Counted from the first letter of the stretch, positions 1 through 9,298 are shown. The stretch is 30,379 bases of DNA from an uncultured bacterium (GCA_903866285.1 CAIPMZ010000117.1:1-30379); one strand, 5' to 3'. The notes: generated by a model from the letters alone, not told the origin. Program-made: numbers and translations.

Positions 1-35
1 AGGCGTACAAGAAATTATTCTCGTACGCCTTAAAT
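1..35. terminator. Hairpin at left edge, probable terminator
   Basis: The arms AGGCGTAC and GTACGCCT pair perfectly. The stem continues inward (AGAA with TTCT) after one A/C mismatch, leaving a 4-base loop. TAAATTTTT follows on the plus strand, so it fits an intrinsic terminator for a gene entering from the left. It also lies downstream of the minus-strand gene that ends at 81 and may stop both. Confidence 0.55.
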
Positions 36-80
36 TTTTCTCACCTCCTTTGAGGTTAAAGTTTTTCCGAAAATACTGAA

Positions 81-794
81 TCAATAAGAAAGGTTTTCCT
101 TAATGACCCAGCCAGTTGGACTATTCTGGGTGATTTCAAATCTGTCATTCTCTGGCATCCTCACCAAAGCCATTCCCGCCGGATCACCATCTTCAGTAAC
201 AGCAAATCTAACAATTAAAACCCTAAGGTCTTTCCTGAGCCCGTTTCCAGGAAAAGGTTTTCCCTTATTGTCGAAAACTGTCATATCTTGTTTTGTTATT
301 GCTTCCCGTCCAAGTGGCGACTCCAGCTTGGAAGAAAAACCCTCCAATTCACTTGAACCTTTCTGACTTAGGCTACCTAAAAAATGATTCAGGCTAGCCT
401 TGACAGGAGGTACAAAGAAGCTAACAAGAAGAATTAATGACAAAGCAAGGATTGCCTTACTTAAGAATGAAGGCACCCTGACAACGTTCTTAACGCCTGG
501 AATGGTACTTAAAATAAACAGTACCAACCAAACCAAAAAAAGAATTGCTAAAAAGAAACCCTCCCACGCCGATTGCGCGAGTGCCCCAATTCCCCAAATT
601 GCCAAAGCAATACCAGCTATGGCAATCAGAACAGTTTTGATTGCACTGCTTCCAGCTGCTACTGCAACTGGAACGACTGGGCCGAGTCTTCGACCAGCAA
701 GTCCAAAAATACTAAACACCAGATCTTGCACGTCTTCAGAAAAAATGAAGACCAAGACAAGAACAACCACCCCAACAACAACCGCTATGCCCAT
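81..794 (-). CDS. Hypothetical multi-pass membrane protein
   Basis: I do not recognise this 237-residue protein. An N-terminal hydrophobic helix (about 3-19) is followed by three more hydrophobic stretches (about 48-72, 78-98 and 112-130). After these comes a soluble domain of about 105 residues, rich in charged residues, with a short beta-like segment (LRVLIVRFAV). The likely topology is four membrane helices with a soluble C-terminal domain. The ATG start is supported by AGGAG about 9 bases upstream, which is uncommon here. It is the second gene of an operon with the gene at 814-1500, 19 bases away, so the two products probably act together. No conserved catalytic motif is visible. Confidence 0.75.
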   Translation of the reverse strand: MGIAVVVGVVVLVLVFIFSEDVQDLVFSIFGLAGRRLGPVVPVAVAAGSSAIKTVLIAIAGIALAIWGIGALAQSAWEGFFLAILFLVWLVLFILSTIPGVKNVVRVPSFLSKAILALSLILLVSFFVPPVKASLNHFLGSLSQKGSSELEGFSSKLESPLGREAITKQDMTVFDNKGKPFPGNGLRKDLRVLIVRFAVTEDGDPAGMALVRMPENDRFEITQNSPTGWVIKENLSY

Positions 795-813
795 GATAAT
801 CTCCTAGAAATTT

Positions 814-1500
814 TTAAATTCTTTTAATCCTGTCGCTAAGGCTCCTCACCCCGCGAGTTAAATCAACTGACCCGGTTCCCGTAATCTTTTTCTTGATGGT
901 TGTTTTTACGTTTTCAAACCCAACCTTCATGGGACTGTCAACTTTTGGAGGTTTAATGAGTGAAAAAACATTTTTTCCTTTAAGGTAAGCTACCCTAAGT
1001 TGAAATGTTTCATCGTCACTGCTTCCCCTTCTACGAAGCATCGCTTCAAGAAAAACTTTAGCATTTACAACACCTTTGTCGTAATTTGTAAAAGTTTCGC
1101 TAATGATTGGCTGCCCCTTGGCAAATGGCTGAGTTGTTTTTTTTGTCTCAAACACGAACTCGGAAATCTTCTGCGCAATAAATAGCACAAAAGCCTCTGC
1201 CTGTTCCTCACCATCATTTCGAAGACGAATTTCGAAATTATCTATTTCCTCTTGTTCTGGAACTTCAAAAGCAGCCACTGCGAGGGAATAAATAAACTCA
1301 TCTCTTAGGCTTCTTTGAGCATCTTCAGTATTAATCCCGACAAATCGCTCAAGTCTCTCCTGCAATTTTTTAGCGCCCTTTTCTGCCATTGTTGGGACAA
1401 ACTTATCCCAAGCTGCTTTCAAAACAACCCCAAGCACTGGGATTGCCGTTATTCCTGTCACCCAACGATCAACCTTCTCTGCAAGTTTTGGCTTATCCAT
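814..1500 (-). CDS. Hypothetical soluble protein, first gene of a two-gene operon
   Basis: A 228-residue protein of unknown function. It is mostly helical and charged, with one moderately hydrophobic segment (about 15-36, TAIPVLGVVLKAAWDKF) that could be amphipathic or membrane-associated. The C-terminal third is basic (TTIKKKITGTG and RSLSDRIKRI). No enzyme motif was found. The start is well supported: GGGAG lies about 9 bases before the ATG, and a promoter-like pair is found about 35-60 bases upstream. It leads an operon with the membrane protein at 81-794, so a membrane-anchored partner role is possible; that is inference from position only. Confidence 0.7.
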   Translation of the reverse strand: MDKPKLAEKVDRWVTGITAIPVLGVVLKAAWDKFVPTMAEKGAKKLQERLERFVGINTEDAQRSLRDEFIYSLAVAAFEVPEQEEIDNFEIRLRNDGEEQAEAFVLFIAQKISEFVFETKKTTQPFAKGQPIISETFTNYDKGVVNAKVFLEAMLRRRGSSDDETFQLRVAYLKGKNVFSLIKPPKVDSPMKVGFENVKTTIKKKITGTGSVDLTRGVRSLSDRIKRI

Positions 1501-1535
1501 GATAAATCTCCCGTTTTTTTGTTTTAAAATATAAA

Positions 1536-1562
1536 ATTGTAAAGGAACCTGAACGAAGTCAA
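1536..1562 (-). promoter_or_regulatory. Candidate promoter for the 814-1500 operon
   Basis: On the minus strand, TTGACT (1557-1562) and TACAAT (1536-1541) are separated by 15 bases. The spacing is short, but the site would start transcription about 30 bases before the SD-led ATG at 1500. Confidence 0.4.
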
Positions 1563-1783
1563 CTTCTTTTTTGACCCCATTACAAGGCTACCCTGTAACA
1601 ATCAATCATAGCACAAAAAGAGGCTGGTGTCAAGAAGAGGCAAAATTGTTAGATTGTTATATTGTTAAAATGCCTAATTATGGCTTATTAAGGGCATTAT
1701 ACAGTTAGAAAAAACGACTACTTCGTCATTATAATCTGCTCAAGAAAGATGGGTTAAAATTCATGGCTATTTTTTCTTTTATT

Positions 1784-1876
1784 TGTCATTCCGACCATAG
1801 TGGACGAATCTGAGCCCAGATCCTTCGACTGCATTCATCCTCCTTGGGTCGGATTCACTTCGCTCAGGATGACATT
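1784..1876. repeat. Dispersed inverted-repeat element, family A copy 1
   Basis: The element runs from TGTCATTCCGACC to CGCTCAGGATGACA. Its ends are inverted relative to each other. Internal words (GAATCTGAGCCCAGAT, TTCGACTGC, TTCATCCTCC) recur at 3900-3960 and 23220-23322. It is a non-coding, MITE-like repeat with no open frame of interest. Confidence 0.75.
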
Positions 1877-2103
1877 CCTATGTCATTTTTTACACTAATC
1901 AATCGCCAACTGCCTACGCACTTCGCAATGCGCGGAGAGGAATGCGAAATACAAATTCTAAAATCCAGAATCAAAAATCTGAAATCCATTCCATCTATTT
2001 GTAGCTTCGCAGGTAAAGCAATAACTGTGAGTAAAATAGTATAGCCAACTACCTCCAAAAATGCTATATTAAAAGTATAAAAAATAATCTTAAAAAAATA
2101 AAC

Positions 2104-3699
2104 ATGACCACAGCAAAAAAGGAAACTGCGACGCCTTGGCATAAAAGTAAATTAAAAGTTGGGGGAATTCTACTAGCAATCTTACTGACAGCGTTTACTT
2201 TACGCTTCACAGATAACGGTCATCTGCCATCGGGCCTTTTTCCTGATGAGGCTGAAAACGGCATCGATGCCATCACCGCAAACACCACCGGACAATATAA
2301 ATTATTCTACGAAGCTAACAATGGACGCGAAGGACTTTTCATTAACCTCCAGGCCTTATCCTTAAAAGTTTTCGGCGATAATATCGCAGCACTTCGTCTT
2401 TGGTCGAATATTTTTGGAACTTTGACCGTCTTAGGCGTATTCCTGCTGGGAAGCGAACTTTTTGGAACTTATTTAGCAGGCTTAATTGGCGCTTGGCTAA
2501 CAACCTTTGCTTATTGGGCGATTAACTTTTCGCGGATTGGTTTTCGCGCCGTAATGGTACCTTTTATTTTAACTTTTGCTTTTTACTTTCTTTACCGCGG
2601 ACTGCGCACTAAAAAACTGCACGATTTTATTTTCGCTGGCCTCATTTATGGTTTAGGCCTCCATACCTATATTGCCTTTCGGGTTTCGCCTTTGGTTTTA
2701 ATTATGCTTTTTATTTCTTTGCTTATCACGCGTGAAAACTTTTTGAAAAATTTTTGGAAACACACGTTAGTTTTTATCATCGCCATGCTTATAACTTCCG
2801 CACCGATGCTGCTGGACTTTTTTTATTGGAATCCGCAGCATTACGCCTCGCGCACCAGTGAAATTTCAATTCTAAATCCTGCTACTAACCAAGGGCATCT
2901 GTTACCACTGCTGGGGAAAACTTTTGGACTATCCTTGGCGAAATATAATTTCTGGGGTGATCAGAATATGCGTCAAAACTACCCACCCTATCCAATTCTT
3001 AATCCCATTACAGGAGTTGCTTTCCTAATTGGGCTGATTTATATTTTCAGCAAATTTTTTCATTTACTTTGGAACCGCTTCAGAAAAGGCGTCCGTGACA
3101 AAAAATTAGAAGTCTATGTTTTGATTCTAGCTTGGTTTTTTACCTTATTAATTCCGGAGTTTTTAGCAGCTGAAGGAAATCCCCAAGCCCTCCGCGCAAT
3201 TGGAACAATTCCAGTAGTTATGTTGATTGCGACCTTACCCTTTTTATGGATTATTCGAAAAATAAACTCCTTCGGACATTCTTTTAAAATCTTAGTTATT
3301 TCAATGCTTATTTTCGCCTTTGGTTTTATTGCGATTTTCGACACGGTTAAATATTTCTTCTTTTTTGCAAACAATCCGAAACAAAAAGAAGCTTTTGATG
3401 CGAACCTTACTGATGCGGCTTATTGGACTAATAGCTTAGACAGTTCCACTGAAAAATATATCCTAGCTGATGAATACACTTTGCGACCCCAGCAATTTAT
3501 TAGTCATGACACAAAAAATATTTTCTATACTTGGCCAAGCCACCTAGACTTTATCGCCCCTCAGACAAATAACTTTGTTATTCTGCTGCCTGATCCAAAA
3601 GCTGAACTCATTAAACAGGTTCAAGAAAAATTTCCAAATTTAAAAATGTACGAACACGGAAAACAGAACGTTGATTTATTTATTGAATTTAAGCCTTAA
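2104..3699 (+). CDS. GT39-type (PMT/ArnT-like) membrane glycosyltransferase
   Basis: A 531-residue GT-C fold integral membrane protein, probably a polyprenyl-phosphate-sugar dependent transferase acting on the outer side of the membrane. The first helix (about 18-33) is followed by an extracellular loop with the acidic motif FPDEAENG (D48, E49), the usual position of the catalytic Asp/Glu in PMT/ArnT families. About ten hydrophobic helices follow. The last ~120 residues form a soluble domain that may bind the acceptor. The acceptor and sugar cannot be read from the sequence. The ATG has no Shine-Dalgarno and lies in AT-rich DNA. It is followed by a second GT39-like gene at 4009, with a repeat-filled gap between, so the two may be functionally linked but not necessarily co-transcribed. 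Confidence 0.85.
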   Translation: MTTAKKETATPWHKSKLKVGGILLAILLTAFTLRFTDNGHLPSGLFPDEAENGIDAITANTTGQYKLFYEANNGREGLFINLQALSLKVFGDNIAALRLWSNIFGTLTVLGVFLLGSELFGTYLAGLIGAWLTTFAYWAINFSRIGFRAVMVPFILTFAFYFLYRGLRTKKLHDFIFAGLIYGLGLHTYIAFRVSPLVLIMLFISLLITRENFLKNFWKHTLVFIIAMLITSAPMLLDFFYWNPQHYASRTSEISILNPATNQGHLLPLLGKTFGLSLAKYNFWGDQNMRQNYPPYPILNPITGVAFLIGLIYIFSKFFHLLWNRFRKGVRDKKLEVYVLILAWFFTLLIPEFLAAEGNPQALRAIGTIPVVMLIATLPFLWIIRKINSFGHSFKILVISMLIFAFGFIAIFDTVKYFFFFANNPKQKEAFDANLTDAAYWTNSLDSSTEKYILADEYTLRPQQFISHDTKNIFYTWPSHLDFIAPQTNNFVILLPDPKAELIKQVQEKFPNLKMYEHGKQNVDLFIEFKP

Positions 3700-4008
3700 T
3701 AAATTTGGAGACCTATGTTGGTTCAGCGTCTCCGACCTGAACCCGAAAAGGTTCTTAAATTTAATAACTAATCAAATTTAAATAAGAATTCAAATAAGAA
3801 TGACGTGGTTCAAGTCAGAGACTTTGAACCAACAAAGAGCAGTCGAAGCCTGTCTGCCGATAGGCAGGTAGGCAGGGATCTGCATTAAATTACAAATGAC
3901 TCAGATTCTTCGACTGCGTTCATCCTCCCCTTGGTCGGACTCACTTCGCTCAGAATGACACACGCCATGATTAAACATAATTAAGCCTAAATAAAAACAA
4001 ACAAATCT
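3700..4008. repeat. Composite repeat region including family A copy 2
   Basis: This gap of about 310 bases has no gene. It contains an inverted pair GGTTCAG / CTGAACC (3720-3743), a bulged hairpin GGTTCAAGTC / GACTTTGAACC (3808-3831), a CCTGTCTGCC / GGCAGG hairpin (3849-3876), and a family A element tail (about 3900-3960; TTCGACTGC, TTCATCCTCC, CACTTCGCTCAGAATGACA). The pieces look nested, as if repeats had inserted into one another. Confidence 0.7.
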
Positions 4009-5835
4009 ATGGAAAAATTCTTAACTAAACACTCCAAGCTCATTGTCGCGGGCATCCTCACTTTCTTTGCGGTTGTCTCAATTTTAAATGCCAATAATGA
4101 TAGCGCGACTTTTGACGAAGTAGCGCATATTCCAGCGGGCTATAGTTACGTTTCTCAGCATGACACGCGGCTTAATCCAGAACATCCCCCACTTATTAAG
4201 GACCTGGCTGGCCTGCCACTGCTTTTTCTGCATTTAAATTTTGATACCACTCAACCTTTTTGGACTGGGGAGCTTCCTAATATGTGGGATGAAGGTCAGT
4301 GGGCTGCTGGTAGGCATTTACTTTATGAAGCTGGCAACAACGCTGATCAAATTATTTTCTGGTCTCGCTTGCCGATTGTTTTGCTTTCTATCCTACTAGG
4401 TCTCTTTCTTTTTAAATGGGGTAAAGAAATGGCGGGAACTTCCGCTGGAATTTTCGCGCTCGCCCTTTACGCTTTTGATCCTAATATCTTGGGCCACAAT
4501 CATTTCGTCACTACCGACTTAGGCGTCGCGGCTTTCCTAACTTTCGCTTTTTATTATTTCTTAAAATTCCTGAAAAATCCTTCTGGGAAAAATATCCTCT
4601 TGGGTGGTTTTTTCCTAGGCCTCTTATTGGTTAGCAAATTTTCTTCTATCGTAGCGCTCCCAATTTTTGGGCTCGCTTTAATTATTTACAGCTTAGCTAA
4701 AAATAATCGCGACGGAGAAAATAACTGGAGAACTCGCCTAGCTAGTTTAGGTAGTTATCTCTTAAAAGCCCTAGGAGCTTTTGCGGTAGCGGCTATCGTG
4801 ATTTGGTTTGTCTATAAAGCCAATAGCTTTGCGATGCCGAAAGAAACTTTCGGGAAAACTATTGATTTTTTCTTTGCCGTCGAAGACGCTAATCCAAAAG
4901 CAACGATTACTAATCAAGTTCTCCATAGCTTAAATAACTCCAGCCTGACTCGTCCGTGGGCCACTTACGCTTTTGGGCCAGCCTGGATGGTTAAGCGCGT
5001 CGTCGGAGGCAATGGGGCTTACTTTATGGGCAAGGTTGGTAACGGTTTTACCGCTTATTTCCCAACTGTCTTTTTAATTAAAGAGACTCTCCCGTTTTTA
5101 TTCTTGGCCCTTTTCGCCCTTGGTTATACGTTTAAGCAAATCATAAAATCTTCCCTACAATTTAAAAAAATTAAAAGCAAGCTTGCCAACTTTCTACGTA
5201 AATCCGTCGTTGAATATTCCTTATTTGCTTTCATCATTCTCTACGCTTATTTAAGTATTCAAGGTGGCCTTAACATTGGCTTTCGCCATCTCTTCCCAAT
5301 CCTGCCCTTTGCGTATTTGCTAATCGCAAAAAAAGTTTTTGAATTTACCCACACCAAAAAATCTAAGAACCATCACATCTTAGCGATTGCCGTTTCCCTT
5401 TTAGTTTTATGGCAAATTGGCGCCACGGTTTTTGCGTATCCGAGTTATACTTCTTATTTTAACGAATCAATTGGTGGCAGTAAAAACGGTTACAATTACG
5501 TCACGGATTCAAATACGGACTGGGGCCAAGATTTAAAACGCTTAAAAATTTGGCTAGACCAGCATCCTGAAATCGATAAAATTCACGTTGATTATTTCGG
5601 GGGCGGTAATCCAAAACTACTACTTGGCGCTAAATATGTGCAATGGTGGGACAGTATGCGTCCAGTCCAGCCTGGTTGGTACGCCATTTCCGAAAACTTC
5701 CTGATGGGCAGTATTTATGACAGTAAAAAAACCAGCGAGGATAGTTATCGCTGGACTCAAAATTTTAAGCCAGTTGCCCAAATTGGCAAATCAATTTTAA
5801 TTTACTATGTGCCTGAAAATTATCTAGTTCAGTAA
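4009..5835 (+). CDS. GT39-type membrane glycosyltransferase (GT-C fold)
   Basis: A 608-residue membrane protein. After the first helix (about 11-28) it carries FDEVAHIPAGY (D36, E37) and RLNPEHPPL (54-62), the first-loop signature of PMT-like GT39 enzymes. These normally transfer sugar from a polyprenyl phosphate to an acceptor outside the membrane. About ten further hydrophobic helices are visible. The soluble C-terminal part includes NTDWGQDLKRL and DYFGGGNPK. The substrate is unknown. The start is the only reasonable ATG, without a Shine-Dalgarno site. The gene ends 12 bases before a strong hairpin terminator. It differs from the upstream gene in sequence and length, so this is not a recent duplication. 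Confidence 0.87.
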   Translation: MEKFLTKHSKLIVAGILTFFAVVSILNANNDSATFDEVAHIPAGYSYVSQHDTRLNPEHPPLIKDLAGLPLLFLHLNFDTTQPFWTGELPNMWDEGQWAAGRHLLYEAGNNADQIIFWSRLPIVLLSILLGLFLFKWGKEMAGTSAGIFALALYAFDPNILGHNHFVTTDLGVAAFLTFAFYYFLKFLKNPSGKNILLGGFFLGLLLVSKFSSIVALPIFGLALIIYSLAKNNRDGENNWRTRLASLGSYLLKALGAFAVAAIVIWFVYKANSFAMPKETFGKTIDFFFAVEDANPKATITNQVLHSLNNSSLTRPWATYAFGPAWMVKRVVGGNGAYFMGKVGNGFTAYFPTVFLIKETLPFLFLALFALGYTFKQIIKSSLQFKKIKSKLANFLRKSVVEYSLFAFIILYAYLSIQGGLNIGFRHLFPILPFAYLLIAKKVFEFTHTKKSKNHHILAIAVSLLVLWQIGATVFAYPSYTSYFNESIGGSKNGYNYVTDSNTDWGQDLKRLKIWLDQHPEIDKIHVDYFGGGNPKLLLGAKYVQWWDSMRPVQPGWYAISENFLMGSIYDSKKTSEDSYRWTQNFKPVAQIGKSILIYYVPENYLVQ

Positions 5836-5847
5836 AAACCAGCCGTT

Positions 5848-5884
5848 AAAAAAAGCCTTCTCGAGTTGAGAAGGCTTTTTTCTA
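5848..5884. terminator. Bidirectional intrinsic terminator
   Basis: A perfect hairpin with arms AAAAAAGCCTTCTC and GAGAAGGCTTTTTT and a loop of about five bases. A-rich and T-rich tails on the two sides let it stop both the plus-strand glycosyltransferase ending at 5835 and the minus-strand restriction gene ending at 5888. Confidence 0.92.
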
Positions 5885-5887
5885 TTT

Positions 5888-8260
5888 TTAAATTTCCGCT
5901 GAATATGGAAGTGCTTTAATATAGTTCTCCATAAACTGCCAATCAGGATTTCCAGCTTCATCAACAGGAAGTTTAATTTTTTCAAGAGGCAGGCGCATAA
6001 GTCTCACTTGCCTGCCATAAGCGTATTTATATTTTAATTCACTTAAAATAGTTATTAAAAACGAAGCACTATATTTATTTAACGTAAAACCAACCGGTAA
6101 AAGAGTGTGAACATTATCATCACTAAAATAGTTATAATCATGATAAAAAACATTAAAAAACATATCAATTGTTATCTTATTTCCAAAAATCTTCTTCTTT
6201 TTATTAAAAACCTCAAGTGAAATGTTTTCTGAGACGCCATTGTTATTTTCGCCAGCAGTTACTAGCGGGATATTACCAGTAATTCTATCTGGTTTAGTTA
6301 ACCTTTCACCTTTTTCAAAAGTGAATAAATCACCCAGATTAAACCACTGCCACTGCTCAGATTTTAATTCTCTTAGTTGTTTCTCGGAATCCTTGTTTCT
6401 TAATAAAAACTCCGCCATCTCACTTTTCCCATTTTGAAATAGAAAAGAAGCCATCTTTATAGAATCTTTAATAAAATTTATTTTTCTAAGCTTTAAAAAA
6501 TCTGTTTCAAGATAAGCCTCTGCGCACCATTCATCTTCTTTTAAAACTTTCTTCCAAACACTACTGCCAACTACACTCTCACGACGATACATAGAAAGCC
6601 AATTTCGACGAATATCCGGCCAAGCCTCCGTTGGAATTCTTCCTTGTATTTTATCTTTCCTAAATCCATCATTCTTCCAATACCCAAACCAAGTTTCATG
6701 ACATGGGTCACTGCCGTGCGGAGTATGGGCCGTGAAAACCATAATACAAGTAACTGTGCCAATAGGATAAAATAAATCATCTGGCATACTCATTACCGCC
6801 TCAAGCCGATGCTCTTTTAATAATTTTTCTCTAAGTGGATGTTTTGTATCAATAGCAAGTGACATGGGAACAATAACAATCCCGGTTGAATTTTTAGTTA
6901 AACCTTCAAGCATCCGAATAATAAAATCCCATTCATGCAAGTTATCACCCTTCTGAGAATAAGGTGGATTCATAAAACCAACACTGGCCTTATTTTTAAT
7001 TTTTTCAAAAAGACTTTCATCAAAGCAAGATCCCTGATATAAGTTAGTCTTTCCATCACCGCGTAGAATCATATTTGAAACCGCTAGCGCAAACATTTGA
7101 GGTTCTTGCTCAATTCCAATTAGAGAATTTTCCAAAATCTTTTTCTTTTCATCTGCACTAACATTCTCAGTCATTTTTTTCATTGCTGAAATCAGAAATC
7201 CGCCCGTACCACAGCAAATATCTAAAATTACTGAATTTTTATCCAGCTTAGCAAGCTCAGCAAACAAATCAGTAATATGCTTTGGAGTCAGTACAATTCC
7301 GAGACCTTTTCCATCTCCACCAGTATAACGGATAAACTCGCCATAAAAATTTCCAATGATATCAAAATCATAATGCTCTTTAGTAAAAGGTCGTACATGG
7401 ATATATAAATCATCGACAATATGCAGAAGTGGCGATTCATTTTTCTTTTGATCTATTTTTTGCAATTCTGGATGATGCGGAATAAAACTAAATGCATTAA
7501 TCACAGCTTTTTTCTTTGTTTCATGAGTATCTCCTAACTCCGCTTTTTCAATAACTTTTTTTATTGAATTAAAAGTTTCACTCGCCAGTTCAATGCCTTC
7601 ATATTTCTTATAGGCAACCTCAAAGCCCTTATCCATTAAAGCCAATAAAATTCCGCTGACTAAAAGAGGTTTTTGGGCTTCAGTGATTTTAGCATAATCT
7701 CGCATATAGTTATGGAGCTCCCGAGAAAATTTCATTAGATCACTATGACGTGATTTCGCTAAAATAGGATCAAAAGTTGCTCGCTCAAGATACCTCTCCC
7801 AAATAATAATATCTTCAATTGGCTGATCATTTTCATCGCAAAGTACACTCGCTTTTTGCACACCTTTTGGATGAAGAAAGGTATTTACTTTTAAATCATC
7901 CTCCGTTTGACCACTTGCGCCAATTGCAATCACATTAAATTCTCGGGACAAATAACTCGCGTAAAGCAAGGCTCCATCAACAGCATAATCTTTATACAAA
8001 TTAAGATCTTTTGATTGATGATGTTTACTATTAGCTTTACATTCAATTACTATTACAAAATCCTTATTGTCTTTTTTAGTAATAATGAATTCTGGTTTAC
8101 CAGCCCCACTACCGGATTTGCTGGCACTTCGAAGCAATTTATCGATGGTTGGATTTTGACTTTTTTGTTCTTCTATTGAAAAATCCTTAGCCTCAATAAA
8201 ACCCGCTTTTTCAAGTTTTTTTAAAATAATTTTTTCAGTTATCCTTTCATTATTACTCAT
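5888..8260 (-). CDS. Single-chain restriction-modification enzyme (type IIG / type I-like RMS fusion)
   Basis: A 790-residue fusion that should cut foreign DNA and methylate the host's own sites on adenine. The N-terminal nuclease domain (about 40-130) has a PD-(D/E)xK-like core: KPEF (E57), then IECKA with E73 and K75. The usual first Asp is Glu here. The central HsdM-type N6-adenine methylase has motif I DICCGTGGF (347-355) and motif IV NPPY (431-434). DEWCAEAYLETDF (576-588) precedes a specificity domain (about 637-785), WFNLGDLFTFEKGERL, of the type I S-subunit kind. There is one target-recognition domain and no separate S or R gene nearby, so it is probably self-contained. The recognition site cannot be predicted. 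Upstream lies a TATAAT-like box. Confidence 0.88.
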   Translation of the reverse strand: MSNNERITEKIILKKLEKAGFIEAKDFSIEEQKSQNPTIDKLLRSASKSGSGAGKPEFIITKKDNKDFVIVIECKANSKHHQSKDLNLYKDYAVDGALLYASYLSREFNVIAIGASGQTEDDLKVNTFLHPKGVQKASVLCDENDQPIEDIIIWERYLERATFDPILAKSRHSDLMKFSRELHNYMRDYAKITEAQKPLLVSGILLALMDKGFEVAYKKYEGIELASETFNSIKKVIEKAELGDTHETKKKAVINAFSFIPHHPELQKIDQKKNESPLLHIVDDLYIHVRPFTKEHYDFDIIGNFYGEFIRYTGGDGKGLGIVLTPKHITDLFAELAKLDKNSVILDICCGTGGFLISAMKKMTENVSADEKKKILENSLIGIEQEPQMFALAVSNMILRGDGKTNLYQGSCFDESLFEKIKNKASVGFMNPPYSQKGDNLHEWDFIIRMLEGLTKNSTGIVIVPMSLAIDTKHPLREKLLKEHRLEAVMSMPDDLFYPIGTVTCIMVFTAHTPHGSDPCHETWFGYWKNDGFRKDKIQGRIPTEAWPDIRRNWLSMYRRESVVGSSVWKKVLKEDEWCAEAYLETDFLKLRKINFIKDSIKMASFLFQNGKSEMAEFLLRNKDSEKQLRELKSEQWQWFNLGDLFTFEKGERLTKPDRITGNIPLVTAGENNNGVSENISLEVFNKKKKIFGNKITIDMFFNVFYHDYNYFSDDNVHTLLPVGFTLNKYSASFLITILSELKYKYAYGRQVRLMRLPLEKIKLPVDEAGNPDWQFMENYIKALPYSAEI

Positions 8261-8319
8261 ATTTTTATCATAGCATAAAAAATAATTTTTTAACTTCTAG
8301 CTCTTAGTGTTATTCTAAC

Positions 8320-8325
8320 ATTATA
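8320..8325 (-). promoter_or_regulatory. Candidate -10 box upstream of the restriction-modification gene
   Basis: On the minus strand TATAAT sits about 60 bases before the ATG at 8260, in the short gap after the ftsQ stop. No good -35 is seen. A second box-like TATGAT lies only about 7 bases before the ATG, which would give a leaderless transcript. Confidence 0.35.
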
Positions 8326-8343
8326 ACCCATGCCAGGCAACTA

Positions 8344-9282
8344 TTAGTTATCCACAGCTTTACTTTTATCCGTAGCCTGGTTATTAGCATTTTCTGCGGC
8401 TGGCTGATTATTGAGCCGATAAAAGACCTTGTTTTCGGTACGTAAGTCGATATAGGCTAAATCTGGTTGCTGAGTTTTCAGCGGTTCTTTTTTTAAAATA
8501 ATCGCTAGCGTCTTAACGGCGCTCTCGAGCGGAAATTGAGTTGAAAAATATAACTCGCCACCTTGGGTAACTCTTACGCTAACTTCATCCGCCATTAGCG
8601 AAGGCGTCGAAAAATCATTTTCAATTGCAAGATTAATCCGCCCAAGCGCCTCCTTTAGGGTTGAAACGTATTGAATATAATTTTGATCAAGAATTTCATC
8701 GCCGAGCTTAACCGCTTCCGAACTGTTGTCTGAGATTTCAATCAAATGATTTTGAGTCAGTTCTGGCGAATTAAAATCAGCTTCGCTGTACGCCACCCCA
8801 TTTTCATCGATCAAAAAACAACGCCCACCACTACAAAAAACCAAGAGGGCCTTTCGCTCCTGCAAATTAATTTCCAAAGTATCAGGAAATTTTTTTACGA
8901 CCGAAACACTTTTTATTTTTCGAAACTGCCCAGCGAGTAATTTTTCAACTACGCTCCTGCGCGTCAATAGGAAGTTATCCTTAGGGATTATTTTTAAAAT
9001 TTTTCCCTGTTGCTGATCACCAATAACCTTTTTAATTTCTTCAACGCTTAGTTCGCTGTTGCCGACAATTACCAATTTTGAAATTTTCAGATAAGTTGAG
9101 AAAAACAAAACGTAACCCGTCACGGCTAAAAAACAAACCAGCAAAATATAGAAAAGTACCCTCGCAAAAATTTTGCCAAGTGGACTTTCTTCGCCGTCGC
9201 GTTTCTCATTTTTCAAATGAGCACCGGTGCAATTTTGGAGATATCTTTTTTTTGGTGACAACATATGCTTTTTATTTTTCAC
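8344..9282 (-). CDS. ftsQ: Cell division protein FtsQ/DivIB-like, POTRA domain
   Basis: A bitopic membrane protein of the divisome. A basic cytoplasmic tail (1-36) is followed by one membrane helix (about 38-62), then a POTRA domain that begins LKISKLVIVGNSELSVEEI and runs to about residue 145. A beta domain (about 145-285) follows, then a polar, Asn/Ala-rich C-terminal tail. In known systems FtsQ bridges FtsB/FtsL to the rest of the division machinery. The longest frame begins with GTG at 9282; an ATG at 9264 (codon 7) is an equally good start, and neither has a Shine-Dalgarno site. The gene stands without the murC/ftsA/ftsZ neighbours it has in most bacteria. The family call rests on the POTRA pattern and topology. 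Confidence 0.82.
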   Translation of the reverse strand: MKNKKHMLSPKKRYLQNCTGAHLKNEKRDGEESPLGKIFARVLFYILLVCFLAVTGYVLFFSTYLKISKLVIVGNSELSVEEIKKVIGDQQQGKILKIIPKDNFLLTRRSVVEKLLAGQFRKIKSVSVVKKFPDTLEINLQERKALLVFCSGGRCFLIDENGVAYSEADFNSPELTQNHLIEISDNSSEAVKLGDEILDQNYIQYVSTLKEALGRINLAIENDFSTPSLMADEVSVRVTQGGELYFSTQFPLESAVKTLAIILKKEPLKTQQPDLAYIDLRTENKVFYRLNNQPAAENANNQATDKSKAVDN

Positions 9283-9298
9283 ACCGACCCACTAATTT

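Larger units (their letters stand above)
1501..2103. other. Gene-free stretch with repeats
   Basis: No convincing gene is present. The stretch holds the operon promoter (1536-1562), an imperfect hairpin near 1580-1600 (TTACAAGG / CCCTGTAA), a dispersed inverted-repeat element (1784-1876), and a run of AT-rich repeat words near 1943-1995 (AAATTCTAAAATCC style). The last 60 bases before 2104 are very AT-rich and probably carry the promoter of the glycosyltransferase, but no clear -35/-10 pair can be assigned. Confidence 0.6.

Noticed and set aside
43..56. AGGAGGT on the minus strand as a ribosome binding site
   Set aside because: It lies after the stop of the gene at 81 and no suitable start codon follows inside the window; it is also part of a small hairpin.
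1501..2103. tRNA or other housekeeping RNA in the long gap
   Set aside because: I looked for cloverleaf ends and a T-loop (GGTTCRA) and saw none that fold.
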